DNA from: Acetatifactor muris | GTDB taxonomy: Bacteria > Bacillota > Clostridia > Lachnospirales > Lachnospiraceae | Length of the DNA: 64,000 nucleotides | Reading direction: 5' to 3' | Assembly (NCBI GenBank): GCA_023663635.1 | Contig: JAMPHD010000003.1 | Span: forward strand, 95,079-159,078 | Shown: piece by piece, positions 58,040-64,000 of the stretch | How positions within the stretch are numbered: the stretch's first letter is position 1 | How the letters are laid out: the number at the start of each line of letters is the position of its first letter | The notes under the pieces: model-generated | Databases searched by the model: none | What the model saw: the letters and a program-made list of their open reading frames with translations, nothing else | What the model was told of the DNA's origin: nothing | Made by a program: the position numbers and the translations under genes

Positions 58040-58618
58040 CTATTTGACAAATCCCATGCCCGCCGCATCGCAGGCCAGTCTGAACCAGGCTCTCCCGATG
58101 ATATAACTGTCCTTCACCGGCCCGATATTGGCGGAACGGCTGTCCTCGCTGTTGTTGATATTGTCCCCCACACAAAAGTACTCTCCCTTGCCCATGATCA
58201 GGGGATTCTCCGCAATTCCGGCCTCCAGGATCTTCTCCTCCGGGCGGTCGCTCTTCTCGCCGTTGACATACAGAACGCCGTTTTCGATCCACACTTCATC
58301 CCCCGGCACCGCCACCACGCGCTTGACATAGTAATGTGTGTTCTCATTGCCGTTGGGCAGAAACACCACCACATCCCCCGCCTTGGGCGAGGACAGCACA
58401 TAGCCGAAGCGGTCCACCAGAACCCCCTGTCCGTTATACAGTGTAGGCTCCATGGCCGCCCCCACCACATAAGTCATTATCCCGAAGAACCAGACCAGCA
58501 CAAAGGCGATGAAGACGGCCACGAAAATACCGAATATCCAGTTGAATATCTCCCGCAGAACGGCAGAGTTGATCTTTTTCTTCCGCGGATAGAAACTAAG
58601 TCCCTTGCGCCGAGCCAT
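58040..58618 (-). CDS. Signal peptidase I homologue lacking the catalytic serine
   Basis: A 192-residue protein of the S26 family with one span (residues about 24-48) and all other boxes intact: Lys99 in HYYVKRVVAVPGDEV and box E EYFCVGDNINNSEDSR. The Ser-Met-Pro-Thr-Leu signature reads VVGAAMEPTL: the Ser is Ala55 (codon GCC, at 58456-58454). Without the nucleophile it should not cleave. It is encoded between rplS and rbgA, two genes from the intact lepB. The start at 58618 (MARRKGLSF) is preferred to the in-frame codon at 58675. Confidence 0.88.
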   Translation of the reverse strand: MARRKGLSFYPRKKKINSAVLREIFNWIFGIFVAVFIAFVLVWFFGIMTYVVGAAMEPTLYNGQGVLVDRFGYVLSSPKAGDVVVFLPNGNENTHYYVKRVVAVPGDEVWIENGVLYVNGEKSDRPEEKILEAGIAENPLIMGKGEYFCVGDNINNSEDSRSANIGPVKDSYIIGRAWFRLACDAAGMGFVK

Positions 58619-58656
58619 ACGCAGCCTCCATCTTGGTCTTGTTGCCAACTCTTTAC

Positions 58657-58665
58657 AGTATAACA
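58657..58665 (-). promoter_or_regulatory. Extended -10 promoter of the lepB-like gene
   Basis: Minus-strand TGTTATACT (58657-58665), an extended -10 with a weak -35, just downstream of the rplS terminator and about 40 bp upstream of the lepB-like start. It would start the lepB-like-rbgA-lepB transcript. Confidence 0.5.
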
Positions 58666-58684
58666 CAGATCGCACAAATAGAAA

Positions 58685-58712
58685 AGGGCAATCACATCTC
58701 TGCGATCGCCCT
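58685..58712 (-). terminator. Terminator of rplS
   Basis: A 9-bp stem with one G-T wobble (AGGGCGATC / GATTGCCCT on the minus strand) and a 10-nt loop, followed by TTTTCTATTT. It starts 17 bp after the rplS stop codon. Confidence 0.8.
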
Positions 58713-58729
58713 CATTTTCCGTTATGCGA

Positions 58730-59077
58730 TTACTTAACCAACTCTTTGACCTTGGCTCTCTTGCCGACACGGTCTCTCAAGTAGTTCAGTTTTGCGCGTC
58801 TCACCTTACCGCGTCTCACAACCTCGATCTTCTCCACATTGGGGGAATGCAGGGGCCAGGTTCTCTCCACTCCGATGCCGTTGGAAGTCTTTCTCACGGT
58901 GAAAGTCTCACGGTTGCTGCCGCCCTGTCTCTTTAGGACAACGCCCTCAAACACCTGAATCCTCTCGCGGTTTCCCTCTTTGATCTTGGCATAAACCTTC
59001 ACGGTGTCGCCCACATGGAATTCATCCACATGATCCTTGAGCTGTTCTGCCTCAATCTCTCTGATAATGTCACTCAT
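58730..59077 (-). CDS. rplS: 50S ribosomal protein L19
   Basis: A 115-residue L19 with the signature [30 protein letters not shown] and [25 protein letters not shown] at the C-terminus. Standard length. A GGAGG ribosome-binding site precedes it. The 115-bp gap to trmD probably holds its own promoter, but no clear -35/-10 pair was found. Confidence 0.98.
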   Translation of the reverse strand: MSDIIREIEAEQLKDHVDEFHVGDTVKVYAKIKEGNRERIQVFEGVVLKRQGGSNRETFTVRKTSNGIGVERTWPLHSPNVEKIEVVRRGKVRRAKLNYLRDRVGKRAKVKELVK

Positions 59078-59191
59078 AGCGAGCCTCCTTCACAAAATAG
59101 ATGTTCTTAATACATTTGTATATCTTCACACAGATACTGTAACAGAGGACCATCTCGTTTTCACAACATATGATATTTTAGCACAGCATGT

Positions 59192-60583
59192 TCACAAATG
59201 CAAGCACTTTTTCTCAAAACACCAAATGCTCTCCCGCGACAGATAAAGTCCCAATCTCTCCTGCAGTTCAAGAGCCGGCTCATTGTCCGCAGGGATCTGC
59301 CAATAGGGTGTTTGTCCCTGCCGGAGATGCCTGTTGATGCAAAAGGATGCTAACGCGCTTCCCAAGCCCTGACGGCGGTACGGCTCCTCCACATAGAGAA
59401 AGCCCGGACGCCCCTCCGGGTGGCTGCCCGCAAAGCCTGCAAGCCTGTCCTCCACAAACGCGCCGTACATGGCCTGCGCGCCAATGCGGCCGCGGAGATA
59501 TGCCCCGTCCTCATAGCCGTAATGCGCCATGAGATAAGGCAGATGTTCCTCCGTCAGCAGTCGGATATCCTTATGGCGCACGGGCAGAGGATTCCGCTGT
59601 GTATAGCACGCCTGTCTGCACTCCGCGCATATCGGGAAACGCAATCTTTCCTGCAGCATTCCGCGCCAAAAAGGCTGTGAGGCCAGAACCGTCCGCGTCT
59701 CCTCCGGGATCAGAGGGATCATCCGCTCCGCCTCCGCCCCGGAAACCGCGCTCACCATACAGATACAACATTCCCGGTCATAGATCAGAAGATTGTCACC
59801 GTCTCCGAACAGGATCTCTCCCCTTCCCCCGGCGAGACTTTCCATCATATGAATATTGTGCCTTTTGTCGGCGGAAAGTCTTCGGATCACATCCTCCCGC
59901 TCCAAATACTTCTCATACAGATCCGGTCTGCGCTCCCCGGTGATCCGCTCAGACTGCGACCGACGCCATGCCGCGATCTTCCTATGGTCTCCCGAGAGCA
60001 GGACATCCGGCACAGACATGCCGTGCCAGACCTTGGGCCGCGAATACTGCGGATACTCCAACAGATCCCCGTGAAAGCTCTCCGCAGCGGCCGACTCGTC
60101 ATTGTGAAGGACCCCGGGGACCAGTCTCGCCACGGCGTCGATCATCACCATGGCCGGCAGTTCGCCCCCCGTGAGCACATAGTCTCCGATGGAGATATAG
60201 TCCGTCACCACCTCGTCCAAGACCCTGGCGTCAATGCCCTCATAATGGCCGCAGAGAAAGACCAGTTCCTCCTCCTTCGCCAGATCCGCCGCATAACTCT
60301 GCGTAAAGGGAACGCCCTGGGGGGTCACATAGACCGTGCGCGGAGAGTTGCCGTCTCCGGACACGGATCTCCAGGCATCATAAACGGGCTGCGCCTGCAT
60401 CAACATGCCGGCGCCGCCCCCGTAGGTGTAATCATCCACCTTGCCATGCCTGTCCTCCGTGTAATCCCGGATATTGACCGCATGGATCTCTATCAGTTTG
60501 TTCTCCTGCGCCCGCCCGAGAATACTGGCGCGCAATCCGCTTTCCACCATCTCGGGAAACAGGGTCAACACATGAAACTTCAT
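59192..60583 (-). CDS. trmD: TrmD tRNA(m1G37) methyltransferase fused to a GNAT acetyltransferase domain
   Basis: A 463-residue protein. Residues 1-240 are a complete TrmD: MKFHVLTLFPEM, YGGGAGMLMQAQPVYDA, the SAM-binding knot FLCGHYEGIDARV and ISIGDYVLTGGELPAMVMIDAVARL. It methylates G37 of tRNAs reading CNN codons. Residues about 270-463 form a second unit with a cysteine-rich stretch (FPICAECRQACYTQ), then a GNAT core with YGAFVEDRLAGFAGSH, FLYVEEPYRRQGLGSALASF (acetyl-CoA loop) and NEPALELQERLGL. TrmD is usually about 240-250 residues, so this is a true fusion. It overlaps rimM by 3 bp. Confidence 0.93.
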   Translation of the reverse strand: MKFHVLTLFPEMVESGLRASILGRAQENKLIEIHAVNIRDYTEDRHGKVDDYTYGGGAGMLMQAQPVYDAWRSVSGDGNSPRTVYVTPQGVPFTQSYAADLAKEEELVFLCGHYEGIDARVLDEVVTDYISIGDYVLTGGELPAMVMIDAVARLVPGVLHNDESAAAESFHGDLLEYPQYSRPKVWHGMSVPDVLLSGDHRKIAAWRRSQSERITGERRPDLYEKYLEREDVIRRLSADKRHNIHMMESLAGGRGEILFGDGDNLLIYDRECCICMVSAVSGAEAERMIPLIPEETRTVLASQPFWRGMLQERLRFPICAECRQACYTQRNPLPVRHKDIRLLTEEHLPYLMAHYGYEDGAYLRGRIGAQAMYGAFVEDRLAGFAGSHPEGRPGFLYVEEPYRRQGLGSALASFCINRHLRQGQTPYWQIPADNEPALELQERLGLYLSRESIWCFEKKCLHL

Positions 60584-61089
60584 CAGATCAGCCCGTCCAA
60601 TATGTGAATCTGCATCTCTCCCGCTTCCACGTCCACTCTCAGGACGCATTCTTTGATGGCCGGCAGCAAAAGCTCCCTGCCGTCCGCAAGCTCGATCCGG
60701 TAGACATCGTTGGCGCCGGTCTCCAGCACCTCCCGCAGAATCCCGATCTCGCTTCCGCCCTCGTCCAACACCCGAAGGCCCATCAGATCCGCTATGAAAT
60801 ATTCGTCCCGCCCCAGTTTCACCGCGTTCTCTCTGGTGACATAGAGACTCTTTTGACGATATCGCTCCACATCCTCGGGTCGGTCCAATCCCTCAAACTT
60901 CAATACCACAAGTTTCTTGAGGAATTTGACCCCCTCTATCTTCAGGATCACATCTCCCTTGCCCGTGTCGAGAATGACCTCCTTCAGACGCTTAAAACGC
61001 CTCGGGTCGTCCGTGGTGGGATAGACCTTCACTTCACCCCTCACCCCGTGGGGCGAGGTGATGACACCTACCTGAAATCTCTCTTCCAT
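60583..61089 (-). CDS. rimM: 16S rRNA processing protein RimM
   Basis: A 168-residue RimM that binds S19 and helps 30S maturation. The N-terminal beta-barrel (QVGVITSPHGVRGEVKVYPTTDDPRRF) and the PRC-barrel C-terminal domain (DEYFIADLMGLRVLDEGGSEIG...LLLPAIKECVLRVDVEAGEM) are both present. Encoded in the usual order between khpA and trmD. Confidence 0.97.
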   Translation of the reverse strand: MEERFQVGVITSPHGVRGEVKVYPTTDDPRRFKRLKEVILDTGKGDVILKIEGVKFLKKLVVLKFEGLDRPEDVERYRQKSLYVTRENAVKLGRDEYFIADLMGLRVLDEGGSEIGILREVLETGANDVYRIELADGRELLLPAIKECVLRVDVEAGEMQIHILDGLI

Positions 61090-61097
61090 ACTTTTAC

Positions 61098-61328
61098 CTA
61101 CTGGACGATCACCACATCCACTCTCGTGTTGTCCTTGGATGAAGCCGCTTTTACCACAGTGCGGATCGCCTTCGCGATCCTCCCCTGTTTGCCGATAACC
61201 TTACCCATATCGGAGGCAGCCACGCGTAGTTCGATAATGATGTTTCTTCCCTCCGTCCTCTCGGTCACAACGACCTCGTCCGGATGGTCTACAAGCGCTT
61301 TTGCGACTACTTCTACCAAATCCTTCAT
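61098..61328 (-). CDS. khpA: KH-domain RNA-binding protein KhpA (YlqC)
   Basis: A 76-residue single KH domain: the GxxG loop is in DMGKVIGKQGRIAKAIRTVVKAAS. It binds RNA as a partner of KhpB/Jag and affects cell division and translation in relatives. Located between rpsP and rimM, the standard Firmicutes place. Confidence 0.97.
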   Translation of the reverse strand: MKDLVEVVAKALVDHPDEVVVTERTEGRNIIIELRVAASDMGKVIGKQGRIAKAIRTVVKAASSKDNTRVDVVIVQ

Positions 61329-61350
61329 AATCCACCTCCAAAAGATCAGA

Positions 61351-61596
61351 TTATTTCTCTATGCCCGCAACCTTGAACAGCTTGGCCACAACCTCGGTGG
61401 GCTGAGCGCCGTTTGAGAGCCACTTCTTCGCAAGCTCCTCATTGATCTTGAAAGTGCTGGGATCGGTGCTCGGATCGTAGGTGCCGATCTCCTCAATGAA
61501 TCTGCCGTCTCTGGGGGAACGGGAATCAGCTACGACGATTCTATAAAAAGGAGCCTTCTTCTGTCCCATTCTTCTCAATCTGATTTTTACTGCCAT
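61351..61596 (-). CDS. rpsP: 30S ribosomal protein S16
   Basis: An 81-residue S16 starting [20 protein letters not shown] with [22 protein letters not shown]. Standard length. It lies 113 bp after ffh and 22 bp before khpA. Confidence 0.98.
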   Translation of the reverse strand: MAVKIRLRRMGQKKAPFYRIVVADSRSPRDGRFIEEIGTYDPSTDPSTFKINEELAKKWLSNGAQPTEVVAKLFKVAGIEK

Positions 61597-61709
61597 TTTC
61601 TTTCCTCCATACTTTTAAAAAATTTATTGTGCCTGTCCGAAAAGCGCCGCTCCCCGGACTCTATGGATAAGGACTCCGCATTCCATGCTTCGTCCAATCT
61701 CCCGTAACT

Positions 61710-63080
61710 TTAGAAGGGAAAACCGCCTCTCATGCCGCCGAAACCTCCAAACATACCGCCGCCGTGACGCTTGCCTTTGCCGCCCATCTGTTTCATCAGT
61801 TTCTGACTCTGCTCAAACTGCTTGATGAAACGGTTCACCACGGCGATATCCACTCCCGCGCCCTTGGCGATCCTGTGCTTTCTGCGGGGATTGAGCAGCT
61901 TGGGATTGCGCCGCTCCTCCACGGTCATGGACAGCACGATGGCCTCCATGTGTTTCAACTGTTTCTCATCGATCAGAGACTCCAGATCTCCGGCCTTGAT
62001 CCCCATACCCGGCAGCATGCTCAGAATGCCGGACAGACCGCCCATATTCTGCATCTGTTTCATGCTCTCCAGATAGTCCTCAAAATCGAATTTACCCTTC
62101 TTCATGCGGCCGGCCATCTCCCGGCCCTTCTCCTCATCAATGTCGATGTTCTCCTGCGCCTTCTCGATCAGCGTCAGGACATCTCCCATACCGAGGATCC
62201 GGTTGGCCATGCGGTCAGGGTAGAACTGCTCCAGATCGGAGAGTTTCTCGCCCATGCTCACAAAGAGAATGGGTTTGCCCGTCACGGCCTTTATGGAAAG
62301 CGCGGCACCGCCTCGGGTGTCGCCGTCCATCTTGGAGAGGATCACCCCGTCAACGCCCACTTTATCATCAAATTCCTTCGCCACGTTCACGGCATCCTGT
62401 CCGGTCATGGCATCCACCACCAAGAGGGTCTTATGTACCCCGACCTGAGCCTTGATCTCCTCAAGCTCCGCCATCATGCCCTCATCCACATGAAGACGTC
62501 CCGCCGTATCCAGTATCACAATGTTGTGACCGTTCTTTTCGGCATATCTGACCGCCTCCGTGGCGATCTCCACAGGCTTGTGATCCGTGCCCATGTCGAA
62601 CACTTCCACATCCACCTTCCGGCCGTTCACATGGAGCTGCTCCACGGCCGCCGGTCTGTACACATCACAGGCCACCAACAGCGGTTTCTTGCTCTTTTGC
62701 TTGAATTTGGCCGCCAACTTGGCCGTCGCGGTGGTCTTGCCCGCGCCCTGAAGACCCGCCATCATGATGATCGTGATGGCTTTGCCGGGCTGCAGAGCGA
62801 TCTCCGTGGTCTCACTGCCCATGAGAGTGATCATTTCCTCGTTTACGATCTTGATCACCATCTGCCCCGGATTCAGGCCGTTCATCACATCCTGACCGAT
62901 GGCCCGCTCCTCCACGGCTTTCACAAACTGTTTCACCACTTTGAAGTTGACATCGGCCTCCAGAAGAGCCATCTTGACTTCCTTTAGGGCCGCCTTGACA
63001 TCCTCCTCCGTGAGTCTTCCCTTGCTCCGAAGATTCTTAAAAACATTCTGCAGTTTGTCCGTCAGACTCTCAAACGCCAT
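61710..63080 (-). CDS. ffh: Signal recognition particle protein Ffh
   Basis: A 456-residue SRP54 homologue. An N domain (MAFESLTDKLQNVFKNLRSKGRLTEEDVKA) is followed by the G domain with GLQGAGKTTATAKLA, DTAGRLHVDEGMM, TGQDAVNVA and DGDTRGGAA, and by the methionine-rich M domain ending MGGKGKRHGGGMFGGFGGM. It targets membrane proteins co-translationally with 4.5S RNA and FtsY. Encoded 32 bp after ylxM. Confidence 0.98.
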   Translation of the reverse strand: MAFESLTDKLQNVFKNLRSKGRLTEEDVKAALKEVKMALLEADVNFKVVKQFVKAVEERAIGQDVMNGLNPGQMVIKIVNEEMITLMGSETTEIALQPGKAITIIMMAGLQGAGKTTATAKLAAKFKQKSKKPLLVACDVYRPAAVEQLHVNGRKVDVEVFDMGTDHKPVEIATEAVRYAEKNGHNIVILDTAGRLHVDEGMMAELEEIKAQVGVHKTLLVVDAMTGQDAVNVAKEFDDKVGVDGVILSKMDGDTRGGAALSIKAVTGKPILFVSMGEKLSDLEQFYPDRMANRILGMGDVLTLIEKAQENIDIDEEKGREMAGRMKKGKFDFEDYLESMKQMQNMGGLSGILSMLPGMGIKAGDLESLIDEKQLKHMEAIVLSMTVEERRNPKLLNPRRKHRIAKGAGVDIAVVNRFIKQFEQSQKLMKQMGGKGKRHGGGMFGGFGGMRGGFPF

Positions 63081-63112
63081 CCGGTGCTCCTCTTATCAGA
63101 CCATTCTACAAT

Positions 63113-63457
63113 TTACAATTCCTTTAAAAGCTCCATGGAAAGTTCCCTGATGCGCCGCATACGGTCGCTCCCGCTGCCCCCGTCCGCCTCTCCGGTCAGC
63201 TCGGTGATCTCGCGGAGTTTCTCCTTCGCCCCGGCAAATCTCTCCACCAGATGCAGCTTGCTCTCATACTCCTGCAGGATCCTGTCACAGCGCCGCACAA
63301 GATCGTGCACTCCCTGTCTGCTGATCCCGTGTTCCTCGGCCACCTCGCCCAGAGACATGTCCTGAAAGATCACATCCTCATAGACATTCCGCTGATGAGG
63401 CGTGAGAAGTTCCCCATAAAAATCATACAAAAGCGTCTGTTCAAAAATCCTATCCAT
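63113..63457 (-). CDS. ylxM: YlxM family helix-turn-helix protein (UPF0122)
   Basis: A 114-residue protein with a sigma-region-4-like helix-turn-helix: LTPHQRNVYEDVIFQDMSLGEVAEEHGISRQGVHDLVRR. YlxM is linked to the SRP pathway because it nearly always precedes ffh. The start at 63457 (MDRIFEQTLLYDFYG) fits the family; the 31 codons upstream are not typical. First gene of the ylxM-ffh-rpsP-khpA-rimM-trmD run. Confidence 0.93.
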   Translation of the reverse strand: MDRIFEQTLLYDFYGELLTPHQRNVYEDVIFQDMSLGEVAEEHGISRQGVHDLVRRCDRILQEYESKLHLVERFAGAKEKLREITELTGEADGGSGSDRMRRIRELSMELLKEL

Positions 63458-63521
63458 ATCGCTACCACTTTCAGCCCGCCCCATGACGACGCGGGGTGCG
63501 CGGTTTCCTGCACACTTCCGT

Positions 63522-63550
63522 ATCATACACCGGATGCGTGAGCGTGTCAA
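63522..63550 (-). promoter_or_regulatory. Sigma-A promoter of the ylxM-ffh operon with overlapping inverted repeat
   Basis: Minus-strand TTGACA (63545-63550), 17 bp and TATGAT (63522-63527), about 65 bp before ylxM. A perfect inverted repeat GTGTCAAG-8 nt-CTTGACAC (63544-63567) overlaps the -35, and could be an operator or only a palindromic duplication. Confidence 0.8.
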
Positions 63551-63616
63551 GTATTTTTTCTTGACACCTGAAAATCCGTGTTTTGCCGGTTTCCGTAACC
63601 GTAAAATAAATTGTGA

Positions 63617-63645
63617 TTGCCTTTACTCTTTGGCTATGATAGAAT
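63617..63645 (+). promoter_or_regulatory. Promoter of the small toxin-like ORF
   Basis: Plus-strand TTGCCT (63617-63622), 17 bp and TAGAAT (63640-63645), about 70 bp upstream of the small ORF. Transcription would start near 63652, giving a 5' leader of about 60 nt. Confidence 0.65.
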
Positions 63646-63713
63646 ACTCCACAAGGACAACCGTGTTGCAGGGTGGGCTGACCCGATATTCCCATGGAAT
63701 GGAGGTGATGCCT

Positions 63714-63800
63714 ATGAAAAAGAGAAATCATAATGATTTCGATTTTAAGGATATAATGACCTTTCATTCGTTTTTACGTTTTGTAAGTAAAGCTACATAA
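63714..63800 (+). CDS. 28-residue toxin-like peptide of a putative type I toxin-antitoxin locus (possibly shortened)
   Basis: A small ORF (MKKRNHNDFDFKDIMTFHSF, then LRFVSKAT) with a near-perfect GGAGGTGA ribosome-binding site 5 nt before the ATG. The stop codon runs into a T-rich hairpin. The charged N-terminus followed by IMTF and a hydrophobic segment resembles holin-like/TxpA-type toxins of Clostridia, but the hydrophobic stretch is only about 9 residues, far too short for a span, so an internal deletion is likely. A frame-shared ATG at 63699 would add five residues but lacks a better site. Confidence 0.6.
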   Translation: MKKRNHNDFDFKDIMTFHSFLRFVSKAT

Positions 63801-63845
63801 AAAAACCACCCCTAAACTTTGACCGAGCGACGGGGTGGATTTTCT
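63801..63845. terminator. Hairpin after the toxin-like ORF, bidirectional terminator
   Basis: Arms CCACCCC (63806-63812) and GGGGTGG (63832-63838) with a 19-nt loop. T runs follow on both strands (ATTTTCT on plus; seven Ts on minus), so it can end the toxin mRNA and a read-through antisense RNA. Confidence 0.75.
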
Positions 63846-63849
63846 ATCC

Positions 63850-63897
63850 AAAAAAACGGTCAACCCACCTTGTGGGCGGTTGCTCCTTTTCATTACA
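63850..63897 (-). ncRNA. Putative antisense RNA of the type I locus
   Basis: From the minus-strand promoter at 63903-63931 a short RNA of about 47 nt would run to a hairpin (CCCAC/GTGGG plus CAA/TTG) and a run of seven Ts at 63850-63856, or about 100 nt if it reads on to the next hairpin. It is fully complementary to the 3' part of the toxin-like transcript, as for antitoxin RNAs such as RatA. Confidence 0.55.
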
Positions 63898-63902
63898 CAC
63901 TT

Positions 63903-63931
63903 ACTATAACATGTTTCCCTTGCATTTTCAA
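63903..63931 (-). promoter_or_regulatory. Antisense promoter of the type I locus
   Basis: Minus-strand TTGAAA (63926-63931), 17 bp and TATAGT (63903-63908), pointing back towards the toxin-like ORF. The remaining bases to 64000 are AT-rich and show nothing recognisable. Confidence 0.65.
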
Positions 63932-64000
63932 TAAAATCTTTTTCTTAGTTTGTGTCAAGTAATCGTTGGCACTTTTCTCATTTTTCTTTATGAGTTGTTA

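Overview
The window looks like part of the chromosome of a spore-forming, anaerobic, GC-rich Clostridia member, most likely family Lachnospiraceae. The evidence is the cotJABC spore-coat operon, spoIVA, a SpoVAF/GerA-type germination protein, an oxygen-sensitive class III ribonucleotide reductase (nrdDG), a tyrosine T-box, and gene orders typical of Firmicutes (miaB-mutS-mutL-miaA; ylxM-ffh-rpsP-khpA-rimM-trmD-rplS-rbgA-rnhB-ylqG-ylqH). No rRNA, tRNA, CRISPR array, IS element or phage was seen. All protein-coding genes except metF, prs and a small toxin-like ORF at the right end lie on the minus strand.

Layout, left to right. 1-9.3 kb: DUF4321 membrane protein, a PLP enzyme (methionine gamma-lyase family), miaA, mutL, mutS, miaB (mismatch repair plus tRNA A37 modification). 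9.3-9.8 kb: a small AT-rich toxin-antitoxin pair. 9.9-12.7 kb: pepT and a sodium/amino-acid symporter. 12.8-13.9 kb: cotJABC. 14-16.4 kb: DegV and the SpoVAF-like germination protein. 16.5-19.9 kb: dUTPase-like gene and nrdDG behind a promoter with two NrdR-type boxes. 20-23.2 kb: an operon of a 50-residue membrane peptide, yjjG, a WYL regulator and an aminotransferase. 23.3-25 kb: a membrane-anchored MutS-like ATPase. 25-29.1 kb: nucleoside salvage operon (punA, cdd, MTA/SAH deaminase, NCS2 permease). 29.3-32.4 kb: spoIVA and tyrS with its T-box. 32.4-33.6 kb: AT-rich accessory island (decayed AlbA_2-type gene, orphan Imm22 immunity gene). 33.7-38 kb: HD protein, large membrane glycosyltransferase-like protein, VWA/MoxR pair. 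38-38.3 kb: hairpins and a 71-bp tandem repeat. 38.3-39.2 kb: metF. 39.2-42.8 kb: three-gene dynamin-like GTPase cassette. 42.9-47.3 kb: gpsA, plsY, der, DUF512 protein. 47.4-52.3 kb: prs, then a two-component system. 52.3-63.6 kb: pgeF, yraN, ylqH, ylqG, rnhB, lepB, rbgA, a second lepB homologue, rplS, trmD, rimM, khpA, rpsP, ffh, ylxM. 63.6-63.95 kb: a locus with the architecture of a type I toxin-antitoxin system.

Most of the window is conserved housekeeping DNA. The points most worth attention are: (1) the dynamin-like GTPase cassette, with an arginine where the P-loop lysine should be; (2) a signal peptidase I homologue whose catalytic serine is alanine, two genes from an intact copy; (3) TrmD fused to a GNAT domain; (4) the type I-like locus with paired convergent promoters, 5'-3' complementarity and an apparently shortened toxin; (5) an anti-Shine-Dalgarno hairpin placed so that only read-through transcripts of spoIVA would contain it; (6) the membrane-anchored MutS homologue; and (7) the 71-bp tandem repeat. 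All family assignments come from reading motifs by eye; no database search was possible.
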